Shown one piece after another: positions 27,644 to 37,319 of a stretch of 64,000 nucleotides of DNA. Origin of the DNA: Candidatus Brocadiaceae bacterium S225. Lineage in GTDB: Bacteria > Planctomycetota > Brocadiia > Brocadiales > Scalinduaceae. The DNA is taken from the NCBI GenBank assembly GCA_007859995.1, contig SMSL01000003.1, forward strand, positions 1 to 64,000, read 5' to 3'. Within the stretch, counting starts at the first letter, position 1. Each line of letters opens with the position of its first letter. A program made the translations under genes and the position numbers. Under the pieces are notes generated by a model. It saw nothing but the letters and a program-made list of their open reading frames with translations, was not told the origin of the DNA and did not search any database.

Positions 27644-28843
27644 ATGAATTCTACTTTGTATCTTGATAGAAAGATAATCGTTTTCGATAGTGATGACTGG
27701 GGGACGCTGGGGATACGTGATCTTGAAGGCTTTGAAAGATTAAAGGCAAAGGGTTATAACATAGGGCAGAAAGATTGTGATTATTATTCTCTTGAGCTGC
27801 CTGAGGATCTGGATGCACTTTATAGCGTGTTAAGCAAACATAGTGATTTTTTCGGTCTTCCTCCCATTTTTACCTGTAACTTTATTGTCGCCAGGCCGGA
27901 TTATGAAAAGATCATTAAGTCAGAATTTCGTGAATATCACTTCCTGGATATTTCTCAGGGAGCACCCGGTATGTGGGAAAACAGGGATGAATTGTTCAAC
28001 ACATATAAGGAGGGAATCAAGAGAGGATTAGTATTTCCGGGTTACCATGGACTGTGCCACTTTAATTATGACGCATGGCTTGCAGCTTTGCGGAACGGAG
28101 AACCTGATCTACAAGAGTGTGTAAAGGGGCATATGAGTTATATACCGTCACTGCGACGTGATACCTTTAATTATGAGTATTTGGCAAAGGCAAATCCAAT
28201 TACTTTTTTGCCCCTGAGTGCACAGGAAGAAAAGATAAAGAAAGGGATTGCGGTTTTTAGACAAATCTTCGGCTTCTCTCCTGTTTTTACTATTGCGCCA
28301 AAATGTGTATGGAATAGTGATACAGAACAGATATGGCACAAGTACGGTATCAAATATATTGGTGCGGGTAACAGGCGTCCAGGTATGCTGGCTTTACCCG
28401 GAAATCGGCTGGGAGAGAAAAATCAGTGGGGTATGATTTATCTTATTCGAAATGTAAATTTTGAACCTATACGTAAAAATGCCTGTCAGGATGCCTTTAT
28501 TGAGATTGATTTTCTCTTTAAAGCGCAACAACCGGCTATCATTGAAACTCATTGTATTAATTATTTGAGTTCTATAAGGAACTTCAGAGAAAGATCTCTG
28601 GAGCAACTTGATAACCTGCTTTATCTTATTGAAGAAAAATATCCCGATGTTGTATACCTCACCAGCAAACAATTTGGCGATATACTTGAAAATGGATTCT
28701 GCTATCTCAGGAATGGGGAACGCATGGAGGTCAAAACACATCAGACAAATTTGCCTTATCTGGGAAAATTTTACTTTTATCAAAAGAGGACGGCTTTAAA
28801 GAGGTATTTTGATAAAAGTAACAGAAATCGGCAACGCTTATAA
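27644..28843 (+). CDS. Divergent polysaccharide-deacetylase-like (NodB-fold) protein
   Basis: The 399-residue protein begins IIVFDSDDWGTLGIRD, which carries the two adjacent Asp residues of NodB-type catalytic strands, and has GYHGLCHFNYDAW and, near the end, AIIETHCINYLSS in positions suited to metal-binding His. The overall pattern is that of the glycoside hydrolase/deacetylase superfamily, but the standard SxxxH box is not obvious. A role in trimming or deacetylating the glycan is inferred. It starts 20 bases after the preceding glycosyltransferase gene. Confidence 0.6.
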   Translation: MNSTLYLDRKIIVFDSDDWGTLGIRDLEGFERLKAKGYNIGQKDCDYYSLELPEDLDALYSVLSKHSDFFGLPPIFTCNFIVARPDYEKIIKSEFREYHFLDISQGAPGMWENRDELFNTYKEGIKRGLVFPGYHGLCHFNYDAWLAALRNGEPDLQECVKGHMSYIPSLRRDTFNYEYLAKANPITFLPLSAQEEKIKKGIAVFRQIFGFSPVFTIAPKCVWNSDTEQIWHKYGIKYIGAGNRRPGMLALPGNRLGEKNQWGMIYLIRNVNFEPIRKNACQDAFIEIDFLFKAQQPAIIETHCINYLSSIRNFRERSLEQLDNLLYLIEEKYPDVVYLTSKQFGDILENGFCYLRNGERMEVKTHQTNLPYLGKFYFYQKRTALKRYFDKSNRNRQRL

Positions 28844-29021
28844 TATGTTATAAAGGCATGTTGTAAATTGAAAAACTCCGGCGGTTTGTGAAACAGTATT
28901 ACGTGAAGTAATCAGTAAGGGATACAATCATTGGTTGTTATAATAAGCGAATTGTTACCATCTCTTTTTTATTTAGAATATTTTTAGTCTTAGATCTTAA
29001 ACAAAACAATAAAGTGTTTGA

Positions 29022-29987
29022 ATGAATGGTAACGGAAATAATAAAATAGATTCTTCATCTTTTCATAGACCACATGTATCCATCATAATCCTTCACCTTG
29101 AGGATATATCCTGCCTTGTTGATTGTGTAACATCTCTAAGTAAGATAACCTATCGGAATTTTGATATTATCATTGTTAATAACGGTCCCGAAAATTTATT
29201 TCTAAGTAATACTCTAATTCCAAAGTATAAGCGTATTACAAAAATAATTAACACTGAAAAAAATCTTGGTTTTGCTGCGGGAAACAATCTTGGTATAAGG
29301 CGAGCATTAAAGAATGGTGCAGACTACATATTGTTATTAAATGATGACACCGAAGTTACTCCGGAATTTCTGACTACTTTAATTGATGCTGCTGAGTCCC
29401 GTCCGGATGCGGGGATGTTAGGCCCAAAAATCTGTTATTTCAATGACCCTGACAAAATATGGTTTGCCGGAGCACGGTTTGATCAAAAAACCTGTACCGT
29501 TATGACAACCGGATTTAACCGGTCAGGCAAAAGTGTAGATTATGCTCATGTAGAATCCGATTACATAACAGGTTGTGCTCTGCTGATCAGAAAGAACGTA
29601 ATAGAAAAGGTTGGTTTGTTGGACGAGAGATTTTTTCTCTATTGTGAGGATGTTGACTGGGGGCTCAGATGCAGCAAGGCCGGATTCAAAAATTTAGTGA
29701 TAAGATGTTCTCAGATACGGCATAAAGTGTCCTCTTCGAGCGGTGGTATTGATTCACTGCCGGGAGCTTATCATAGGAGACGGAGTTGTCTTTTGATGGC
29801 AAGGATATACTCACCTCAATCATTGTGCAGGATACAACGAAAAATCCTCCGTGATATAGTTTGGCTTTTATTAAAATCATCTGATAAGATGCGGTTTAAA
29901 AAGATTTTTGTCTGCCTCTTTGCAATAAGAGATTACCACTCAGGTAAAAATGGTAGTGGCCCACGTTGGATGTGGACAAAAAAGTAA
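29022..29987 (+). CDS. Family GT2 glycosyltransferase (rhamnosyltransferase-like)
   Basis: The 321-residue GT-A enzyme opens VSIIILHLEDISCLVDCVTS, then NFDIIIVNNGPEN, the metal-binding ILLLNDDTEVTPEFL, and GCALLIRKNVIEKVGLLDER followed by FFLYCEDVDWGLR, the catalytic ED-x-D-x4-R signature. It would add a hexose or rhamnose. There is no obvious ribosome-binding site before the ATG. Confidence 0.87.
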   Translation: MNGNGNNKIDSSSFHRPHVSIIILHLEDISCLVDCVTSLSKITYRNFDIIIVNNGPENLFLSNTLIPKYKRITKIINTEKNLGFAAGNNLGIRRALKNGADYILLLNDDTEVTPEFLTTLIDAAESRPDAGMLGPKICYFNDPDKIWFAGARFDQKTCTVMTTGFNRSGKSVDYAHVESDYITGCALLIRKNVIEKVGLLDERFFLYCEDVDWGLRCSKAGFKNLVIRCSQIRHKVSSSSGGIDSLPGAYHRRRSCLLMARIYSPQSLCRIQRKILRDIVWLLLKSSDKMRFKKIFVCLFAIRDYHSGKNGSGPRWMWTKK

Positions 29988-30121
29988 TATGGCATAGGAA
30001 AACAAAGAGCGAGAAACAGTATCAAAAAATCTAAGATTAATTTAGAAGATAACTGATTTTTTGCTGGTATTGTCCATAACGTGTTAATCCTGCATTTAGC
30101 TACCTTTCACAATAATCTGTT

Positions 30122-30832
30122 ATGAACATAAAAATAAAGCCTAAGTACGAACAATATTGGTGTGAACGGAACAGAAGCTCAAATAATAATTCGACAAAAG
30201 AGAAAACCACTAATGAAATCTTTGTTACTGCTGCTTCAGCCTTGCGGGAAGGAGATACTATTCTTGATGTAGGCTGTGGAGATGGGACACTTTCTCTCTA
30301 TTTTAAAGATAAATTCAGAAAGATATATGGAGTGGAGATTGCTGAAGAGGCTGCCCGCCTTGCGCAGGCACAAGGAATGCTTCCGTCCGTAATGGATGTT
30401 AATGTGTCACTGTCTTATAGAGACAATACTCATGAGACCATAATATGTTTAGAGGTAATCGAACATTTGTTAGATCCCGGTCACATGCTTTCTGAAATAT
30501 ATCGCGTACTCAAGCCTAACGGGCAATTAGTACTGACAACACCAAATATAAGAAATTTCAGGAATGTATGCCAATTGATTATCAAAGGAACATTTCCCCA
30601 TACAACTCGAGATGAATTTGCATGGAAAGGAATACATTTAAATTATTTTACGAGAAAAGATATAGGCACACTTCTTAAAAATGCCGGATTTCAAAGAATA
30701 AAATTTTTCATTAATCAGGATCAATTTTGTGTATCAAAGAAGAGAAGATTAGTTCGTTTTTTAACCGGAGAAAAAACCTTTGGAGAATGGTTTTGTGGAA
30801 GCATAACTGTCTCTGCTTTTAAGGAATTCTGA
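30122..30832 (+). CDS. Class I SAM-dependent methyltransferase
   Basis: The 236-residue protein has TILDVGCGDGTLSLYF (SAM loop), KIYGVEIAEEAARLAQ and ETIICLEVIEHLLDPGHMLS, typical of Methyltransf_11/23 enzymes. The next gene starts with a GTG immediately after this stop codon, so the two are probably translated together. The substrate is unknown. Confidence 0.83.
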   Translation: MNIKIKPKYEQYWCERNRSSNNNSTKEKTTNEIFVTAASALREGDTILDVGCGDGTLSLYFKDKFRKIYGVEIAEEAARLAQAQGMLPSVMDVNVSLSYRDNTHETIICLEVIEHLLDPGHMLSEIYRVLKPNGQLVLTTPNIRNFRNVCQLIIKGTFPHTTRDEFAWKGIHLNYFTRKDIGTLLKNAGFQRIKFFINQDQFCVSKKRRLVRFLTGEKTFGEWFCGSITVSAFKEF

Positions 30833-31669
30833 GTGGCTGAATCAACATACCCAACACTTAGAGAAATTCGTGATACACATGCCTGGAAGCTTGATTACGA
30901 AAGGTACTTACCACTAAGCCGATACGTATTTCGTCCCTTGGGTTTCTTGTTGACCTGGTTCGCCATACGTATCGGATTAACGTCAGAAACGGTGTCTTGG
31001 CTTTCCGGATTTGTGGCATTGATGGGATTTCTATGTCTCATCAGTAAACAGGTATATTTATTACCAATTGGTATCTGCCTGTTGCTGCTTTTTAACCTAC
31101 TTGACTGCGTGGATGGAAGTATTGCCCGTTCCATGAAAACTGAGAATCCATACGGGACATTTCTTGATATCATGATGGCATGGGTAGATATGGGGTTCTG
31201 GATTCTTATTGGGATTATGGCATACCACCATCAGGGGTTATTGTATTATATTGATCCGTTGGGTTATGGCCCCATCTTCTGGCTGGCAATTGGAGGTTTG
31301 GCTTGTTATTTTTATAATTTGCTTAAGTATGTTGAAATGTGTTTTGATCGTTGTTTAAGAAACGATTGGAATAACCATAGAACAAAAAATGACATAACTG
31401 TAATGGATAACGGAGAAAAGCAAAAGATAAAGACTGCTTCTCACCGTAAAGTAAATTTTTCTTCTCTAAGGAGCATTCTCCGTAAAGTTAATCATAACTT
31501 GCGAGTCAGGGAAACACATTACGTTCTTTTAGTTCTGGCTTTTTTGTGTCAGATAATTGATCTATTATTAATTGCTTATCTGTTTTACTATTTCATGCAT
31601 ACCATTATCCTGGTTGTAATCTACAGCATCCGTGGAAAACAACTATTAAGATTCTATAAACAGAGGTAG
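30833..31669 (+). CDS. CDP-alcohol phosphatidyltransferase-like membrane protein, fourth Asp missing
   Basis: The 278-residue protein has several membrane helices and the family signature starting D91-CV-D94-G-SI-AR, then G-TFL-D112. In the family, D-x2-DG-x2-AR-x7/8-G-x3-D-x3-D, the fourth Asp is the catalytic base; here that position is Ala116, and the next Asp is 119. Substrate-binding residues are kept, so it could have altered chemistry or be inactive. Its place in a glycan locus suggests transfer of a phospho-alcohol onto a sugar or lipid. The start is GTG. Confidence 0.78.
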   Translation: MAESTYPTLREIRDTHAWKLDYERYLPLSRYVFRPLGFLLTWFAIRIGLTSETVSWLSGFVALMGFLCLISKQVYLLPIGICLLLLFNLLDCVDGSIARSMKTENPYGTFLDIMMAWVDMGFWILIGIMAYHHQGLLYYIDPLGYGPIFWLAIGGLACYFYNLLKYVEMCFDRCLRNDWNNHRTKNDITVMDNGEKQKIKTASHRKVNFSSLRSILRKVNHNLRVRETHYVLLVLAFLCQIIDLLLIAYLFYYFMHTIILVVIYSIRGKQLLRFYKQR

Positions 31670-31672
31670 TAA

Positions 31673-31937
31673 ATGCTGAAAGCCGGTTATGATCTGACTA
31701 AAGAAGAAATTGTAAAAAAATATAGCACTTTGCGCCAACGACATGGGTTGGGCGAGGAATTTAACCAACCTATTATCTCTATAGCTGGAGATTTGAGTGG
31801 TAAATAAGGTGCCGGATGCCGGTTGCGGCTATGGCGCATTGCTTATGGAAATTGATAAATGCTATTCAGGCAGTAAACTTTATGGAGTAGATCAAATTAA
31901 TGCCCGCACCAGAGAAGTATCCAAAATTTGCTTATAA
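31673..31937 (+). pseudogene. Remnant of a SAM-dependent methyltransferase gene
   Basis: A frame from the ATG at 31673 (AGYDLTKEEIVKKYSTLRQR) ends at a stop near 31805. A shifted frame then continues VPDAGCGYGALLMEIDKCYS and LYGVDQINARTREVSKICL to a stop at 31935-31937. AGCGYG is the SAM-binding loop. Together they look like the first ~85 residues of a methyltransferase with one frameshift and no remaining C-terminus. Confidence 0.6.
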
Positions 31938-32022
31938 TTTATTTGTTTTATGTCGAAAATGCCAAGGAAGATAAGTATGTCAGTTGTAATAACCTTATTA
32001 TTCATAAGAAAGAATATAAAGA

Positions 32023-32763
32023 TTGTTAATTGGCCTTATGATGATCCCGCTACAAGATATTATGAATGATGCCAGGGAATATGATATTTCCGCTTTTACT
32101 CATCCGGGTGGAAGTTCTCTAAATGAGGATTCTTGCAAATTCCTGGGAGCCCTTATCAGGCGTTGTCGATTGAAGACTGTACTTGAATTCGGTTCAGGCT
32201 TTTCTTCAATTATTATTGCCAATGAAATTAAGCATTCAAAAGACCACCTTTTGGTTTCCATAGAAAATTATCAATATTATTCACAGGCAGCACAGCAATA
32301 TTTTATAAATTATGGCATTAAAGCTAATGTAAGGTTCAATACTTTTCCTCTACGCCCAAGGCTTTATCATAGACAAATGCTCCTTTCTTATGCCATTCCT
32401 CCTGCTTTCTGGTCTAACTTCAACAAATTTGATTTGGTACTTATTGATGCACCTCAGCACGATTTTGGAAGGGAATCTGTCTTCTACGAGGCATTCCAGC
32501 GTCTTAAAGTTGGCGGGATAGCGGTTGTTGATGATTCGAATCGAGAGTTTATGGAAATGATTTATGCAAAAAAATGGAAGCAGTTATTTGGGGATGCGAT
32601 AGAAATGACACTCCTTAAGAATATTGGAACAGGCTTGAATGTGATTGTAAAATTGGAAGAAACCCCAATGGGCCGCAATTTCTCAAAATATAATATATTG
32701 ACAAGTTATCTCAGATCGGCAAGAAACTTTTACCGGGTATTAATGTATAATAATGTGCATTGA
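32023..32763 (+). CDS. Class I methyltransferase-like protein
   Basis: The 246-residue protein has TVLEFGSGFSSIIIANEI as the SAM loop, HLLVSIENYQYYSQ, and FDLVLIDAPQHDFGRESVFY and GGIAVVDDSNREFMEM, a pattern of O-methyltransferase-like proteins found in glycan loci. The start is uncertain: the open frame begins with TTG at 32023, but ATG codons at 32038 and 32041 are equally possible, and none has a clear ribosome-binding site. Confidence 0.72.
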   Translation: MLIGLMMIPLQDIMNDAREYDISAFTHPGGSSLNEDSCKFLGALIRRCRLKTVLEFGSGFSSIIIANEIKHSKDHLLVSIENYQYYSQAAQQYFINYGIKANVRFNTFPLRPRLYHRQMLLSYAIPPAFWSNFNKFDLVLIDAPQHDFGRESVFYEAFQRLKVGGIAVVDDSNREFMEMIYAKKWKQLFGDAIEMTLLKNIGTGLNVIVKLEETPMGRNFSKYNILTSYLRSARNFYRVLMYNNVH

Positions 32764-32839
32764 GTCTATAGTTATTTCACTTTAGAATTATCAGCATCTT
32801 TTTGAGATACGAAGTAAAACGTACACGAAACTATTAACG

Positions 32840-34066
32840 ATGAGGATTTGCTTTTTTTCTATAATAACTTACTGGCACGGGATAGGGGGTGGTATGGAGA
32901 TTCATGGTAAACTCCTTTGTGAAGGACTGGTAAAAATGGGTCATGAGGTGACCATCATCTCTACGAAACATCCTTCTAATTTAGATTATGAAGAAAAAAA
33001 TGGAATAAGTATTAACTATCTTAAAAATACGGTTTCTGGATCAAAGAGAAAGAATTGGTCCAGGGCTGGTCTTAATAAATTTTTAGAATTAAATGATAAA
33101 CGACCCTTTGATATAATTCTCAGCCAACAATCATCTGCTTATGGCTTTCCTCGATCTCTTTTAAAAAAGAGTAAAATTCCACTTGTTACCAGAGTTGCTG
33201 GAACACAACTTGATATGCTCATATCTGTTTATAACCAAACCTTGAATCATAAAAGAGGTTTTTTTGGATTATTCAACGAGCTTCTCAGAACCTTTTATCA
33301 TTATTTCCTGGTTGAATTACCGTTATACCATAAATCCACAGAGTTAATAGTGGTTAGTCACCATTTAGCTGATTCACTCAAGAAATCCTATTTTGTTAAT
33401 CAGAAGAAAGTTAACTTGATCTTTCATGGTACAAAAACTGAATTATTTAAACCGGATGAGAGATCAAGGGATTCTCTTCGTAATAAATACAATATATCAA
33501 CAGATTCTAAAGTTCTCTTAATCGCTTCTACAGTAAGTAGGCAAAAGGGATTTGATTTAGCATTAAAAGCCTTTAAAAGAGTCTTTCAAGAGCACCCAAA
33601 CGCCAGACTGTTAGTTGTTGGAGAAGGTGATTATCTCAAAGATTTGAAAAACTTTGCATATCAGCTTGGTATGCAAAACAGTGTTATTTTTACCGGACAT
33701 GTTGCAAATGAAGAAATGTTCCGTTTTTATAATGCGTCCGACATTTTTTTATTTCCAACCTTGAGAGTAGAGGGATTTCCAAGAGTTTTGATTGAAGCCA
33801 TGTCGTGCAGGAAGCCAATTGTAGTTTCAAGGATTGGAGGTATTCTCTCTATTATAGATGACGGCAAAAATGGTTTGCTGATTACTCCCGGAAATACAGA
33901 CGAGTTAATTAACAAAATAACTTTTCTACTGGAAAATGAAGGTTTTGCTGATAGATTGGCGGGCAACGCAAGAGAGCAAGCTGTTAGACTCTTCAGCCTT
34001 GAGAAAATGCTGGAAGAAACTATTAAAGTACTTGAAATGGCTATAGTAAAGGCAAAGGAATGGTAG
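32840..34066 (+). CDS. Family GT4 glycosyltransferase
   Basis: The 408-residue GT-B enzyme begins WHGIGGGMEIHGKLLCEGLV, with the acceptor loop GGGMEIH, and has LIFHGTKTELFKPDERS, LLIASTVSRQKGFDLALKAF, LLVVGEGDYL and PTLRVEGFPRVLIEAMSCRK, the E-x7-E donor site. It most resembles enzymes that build capsular or exopolysaccharide chains. The sugar is unknown. Confidence 0.9.
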   Translation: MRICFFSIITYWHGIGGGMEIHGKLLCEGLVKMGHEVTIISTKHPSNLDYEEKNGISINYLKNTVSGSKRKNWSRAGLNKFLELNDKRPFDIILSQQSSAYGFPRSLLKKSKIPLVTRVAGTQLDMLISVYNQTLNHKRGFFGLFNELLRTFYHYFLVELPLYHKSTELIVVSHHLADSLKKSYFVNQKKVNLIFHGTKTELFKPDERSRDSLRNKYNISTDSKVLLIASTVSRQKGFDLALKAFKRVFQEHPNARLLVVGEGDYLKDLKNFAYQLGMQNSVIFTGHVANEEMFRFYNASDIFLFPTLRVEGFPRVLIEAMSCRKPIVVSRIGGILSIIDDGKNGLLITPGNTDELINKITFLLENEGFADRLAGNAREQAVRLFSLEKMLEETIKVLEMAIVKAKEW

Positions 34067-34194
34067 TAATAAGAAATGCTAAATTTGCAAAATGGTTATC
34101 AACCTGTCTATTTTAACATGAAAACAAATTAGATTTACATCTATACCGCCCAATTGTGATGTTTAAACTATAAGCGTTTGGATATTATTACGAC

Positions 34195-36558
34195 ATGAAA
34201 AGTAATCGCATAAAGGGCTTTAAAGATTTGTTTTACCATTTGATCATTCCATTCAGTGGTATTTCAGTGGGTCTGTTTATATGGAGTATGTATTTTTCTA
34301 CTTCTTCCCCGGTATTTTGGATATTTATAGCTATATATATCCTGTACATCTCTTTGTTCGCTTCATCTTTTATAATCTATTCTCTTTCCGGTTTAAGGTT
34401 TGGCGACATATTAAAAAGAGATGTTTATACTTTCCTGCCGTTATTATTGTTTTTAATTTTTCCTGTCAAAGATTTATTCACTGCAGGCACACCTTACTAT
34501 AATTATCTGGCAGAAAGATACTTTTCCGGAATTTTAATAATTCCGATTGGGAGTATGGTGATTTTCCTGAAGGTATCGCTATTAACAAATTTCTCAGATA
34601 CTCCTTCCAGGTCTTATGACATTCAAAAAAAATGGATCTACTGTTTTTTACTTATACTGGCTTGCCTGTATGCCGGCACATTTTCGTATTATTCAATTAT
34701 CAGGCACATCAATCTGAATACCGGGATGGACCCGTTGGGGTTGAATTCTCAAGCGGTTTGGCTTCTTAGTAATTTTAAGGAACCTTTTATCTCTTATCAC
34801 AACCAAAACATTCTGGCAGACCACATGGTTCCTATTTTGTTTTTTTTAAGTCCTTTTTATAAAATATATAGTGACCCGATTACGTTACTTATCTTACAAA
34901 GCATCCTGCTCACGTCAGGTGCCTTTCCCATTTATTGGATTGCCAGGGATAAGCTTGAAAGTAGCTTTCTGGCGATTTCTCTGTCTATTGGGTATCTTCT
35001 TTACCCTGCATTGCAGTTTGCCAATTTATATGATTTTAGCCCTGGCAATATAGCGACTCCGCTTCTTCTTTTTACCTTCTACTTCTTTCATAAGAAGTCA
35101 TATGTCAAGTATTTCATTTTTTTATTATTTGCCCTATTCTGTAAAGAAGATGTAGTGCCTATAGTCTTTTTTCTGGGAGTCTATATCTTTTTCTTTGAAA
35201 GAAGGAAAAAAATTGGTCTGTTTACAATTATGCTTTGCGTGTTCTGGTTCTATTTTGCTTATCGGGTTTTGCTTCCTTATGTAACTTCCGGAGAACATGC
35301 TCAATTAGATGCAGGCCACTTCCGGCGATACTCTTACCTGGGAAGCAGTATGGGAGAGATTGTTTCAACTTTATTTTTGCATCCTGTTTTCGTCTTGAAG
35401 AAGATTTTAATTCTGGAAAAACTCGGGTATGTTGTTCTTCTGTTACTGCCCGTATGTTTTGTATCCCTTTTTCATATACCTACTTTTTTTGTAGGGTTTT
35501 CACTGGCTGTAGCAAACATGTTGTCTACAAATATTTTCCAGTCGAGTATCCGTTTCTATTATACAGCAACCATTACTCCATTTGTTTTTATCTCGTGTGT
35601 ATACGGACTCAGGTTTTTGCTGAACAAACGGGGATTTATGATTAAAGTAGCAGAGAAAATCAACCCTAAAATTATTCTATCAAAACCATGCTTCATCTAT
35701 GGCTTTTCATCAGTTATCCTGTTCTCAAGTATAGCTGGCACAGTTTTATACGGTCCATTGCCCTACTCTTTCGATCCATATTCAGATGAGTTTCTCGTAA
35801 AAAATGAGGGAGTGGAGATCGTAAAGGAGATGCTTAAAACGGTTCCCCCTGATGCTTCCGTATCAGCAGCCAACAATTTGGGTGCTCATATTTGCAATAG
35901 AGAAAAGGCTTTTCTCTTTCCCTTTCATCATGGGGAAGAACCGGAATACGTGATAGTAAATTTGGCAAAACCTTACTATGGAACACGGCTGCTGCGTGAA
36001 AAATTTGATGCAAAACTAAAAGAGCTGTTGTTTCAACGTGATTATGGAGTATTCTATTTCAAAGATGGTTATACCATCTTGAAGAAGGGCTATAAGGACA
36101 AATCGGGTATTAAAAATATTGCTTTAACTACAGACAAACCTGCTCATATTGTAGATGTTGAGTTAAATAACGAAATTGACTTTTGGGGATATACCTTGAA
36201 TGCACCAGTAATAAGACCCAAGATACCTTTTCGCATCATTTACTTTTGGAAGGCGTCCAATGAGACTGACTACAATTATAATATGCTGATTAAATTTGTG
36301 GATGAAAGTGGAAAAATTGTCTTCCAGCAGGACCACGAAGCTGTCTACGGTCTTTATCCAACTTCTTCCTGGAATAATAAGGAAAGTATTAGTGAGGCGT
36401 ACTGGATTGAGCTACCAATAACGGTCAATCCGGGAACTTATCGGATATACGTAGGGATAGTTGATAAAATAAAACAAAAAACAGAAAGTATAGAAAAAGA
36501 GTTTCAGGGCTTGCATGACTTGAAAAAAGTTGGAACTATAATTGTTCAAAAATTTTAG
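34195..36558 (+). CDS. DUF2079 multi-pass membrane protein
   Basis: The 787-residue protein has about a dozen membrane helices and the DUF2079 segments NTGMDPLGLNSQAVWLLSNF, ADHMVPILFFLSPFYKIYS and LLILQSILLTSGAFPIYWIA. These resemble the sugar-transferase-like GT-C fold with an acidic first loop. The C-terminal ~150 residues, after KDGYTILKKGYKD, form a soluble beta-rich region not typical of short DUF2079 proteins. It may transfer a lipid-linked sugar, or act in export. This is inference from fold type and context. Confidence 0.75.
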   Translation: MKSNRIKGFKDLFYHLIIPFSGISVGLFIWSMYFSTSSPVFWIFIAIYILYISLFASSFIIYSLSGLRFGDILKRDVYTFLPLLLFLIFPVKDLFTAGTPYYNYLAERYFSGILIIPIGSMVIFLKVSLLTNFSDTPSRSYDIQKKWIYCFLLILACLYAGTFSYYSIIRHINLNTGMDPLGLNSQAVWLLSNFKEPFISYHNQNILADHMVPILFFLSPFYKIYSDPITLLILQSILLTSGAFPIYWIARDKLESSFLAISLSIGYLLYPALQFANLYDFSPGNIATPLLLFTFYFFHKKSYVKYFIFLLFALFCKEDVVPIVFFLGVYIFFFERRKKIGLFTIMLCVFWFYFAYRVLLPYVTSGEHAQLDAGHFRRYSYLGSSMGEIVSTLFLHPVFVLKKILILEKLGYVVLLLLPVCFVSLFHIPTFFVGFSLAVANMLSTNIFQSSIRFYYTATITPFVFISCVYGLRFLLNKRGFMIKVAEKINPKIILSKPCFIYGFSSVILFSSIAGTVLYGPLPYSFDPYSDEFLVKNEGVEIVKEMLKTVPPDASVSAANNLGAHICNREKAFLFPFHHGEEPEYVIVNLAKPYYGTRLLREKFDAKLKELLFQRDYGVFYFKDGYTILKKGYKDKSGIKNIALTTDKPAHIVDVELNNEIDFWGYTLNAPVIRPKIPFRIIYFWKASNETDYNYNMLIKFVDESGKIVFQQDHEAVYGLYPTSSWNNKESISEAYWIELPITVNPGTYRIYVGIVDKIKQKTESIEKEFQGLHDLKKVGTIIVQKF

Positions 36559-36572
36559 CAATAATTCTTTCC

Positions 36573-37310
36573 ATGTATATTAGAGATAAAGGTTACTTGT
36601 CTGTTGTGATTCCTGCATACAATGAGGAAAGGATAATTGGCAACACACTTGAGAAAATAATAAGTTATTTAAAGACAGAAAATTTCGAGTACGAAATCAT
36701 AGTTGTTATTGATGGCAGTACAGACTCAACAGCTGAAGTTGTGAAGAAATATGAACAGTTGATGGATAAGCTAACGATATTAGTAAATGAAACCACTATG
36801 GGGAAAGGATACTCTGTAAAGAGAGGCGTACTGGAATCAAAAGGAGATTTTGTTCTGTTTACGGATGCGGATTTATCAACACCGATAGAAGAAATTGGAA
36901 AACTTTTCTTTTGGCTGAACAAAGACTATGATGTGGCTATTGGTTCAAGAGGCTTGAAGGAGTCGCAAGTAGAAATACATCAGTCTTTCGTGCGTGGAAG
37001 AATGGGAAAAACATTCAATAAAATTATGCAATTAATAATTTTTACGGGCTTTAAAGATACTCAATGTGGTTTCAAATGTTTCAAAAGGCATTCAGCAGAT
37101 AAGGTATTTGTAAAGCAGATAATCAGAGGTTTTGCCTTTGATGTTGAAATTCTTTTAATTGCCAGGCGGCAGGGGTTCAGGACAAAGGAAGTACCCGTAA
37201 AGTGGTTAAATTCACCATTTTCCACGGTACATATCATAAAAGATTCTTTATCTATGCTCTTTGATTTGTTTAGAATAAAATATTATGATATTTCGAAAAG
37301 ATACTATTAG
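36573..37310 (+). CDS. Family GT2 dolichyl-phosphate-sugar synthase-like protein
   Basis: The 245-residue protein has LSVVIPAYNEERIIGNTLEK, EIIVVIDGSTDSTAEVVKKY, MGKGYSVKRGVLESKGDFVL and the catalytic FTDADLSTPIEEI, followed by GFKDTQCGFKCFKR, the DPM1-like signature. Such enzymes make polyprenyl-phosphate sugars that GT-C proteins use. It follows the DUF2079 gene by 14 bases, which suggests the two act as donor maker and transferase. Confidence 0.9.
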   Translation: MYIRDKGYLSVVIPAYNEERIIGNTLEKIISYLKTENFEYEIIVVIDGSTDSTAEVVKKYEQLMDKLTILVNETTMGKGYSVKRGVLESKGDFVLFTDADLSTPIEEIGKLFFWLNKDYDVAIGSRGLKESQVEIHQSFVRGRMGKTFNKIMQLIIFTGFKDTQCGFKCFKRHSADKVFVKQIIRGFAFDVEILLIARRQGFRTKEVPVKWLNSPFSTVHIIKDSLSMLFDLFRIKYYDISKRYY

Positions 37311-37319
37311 TGTTTTGCC

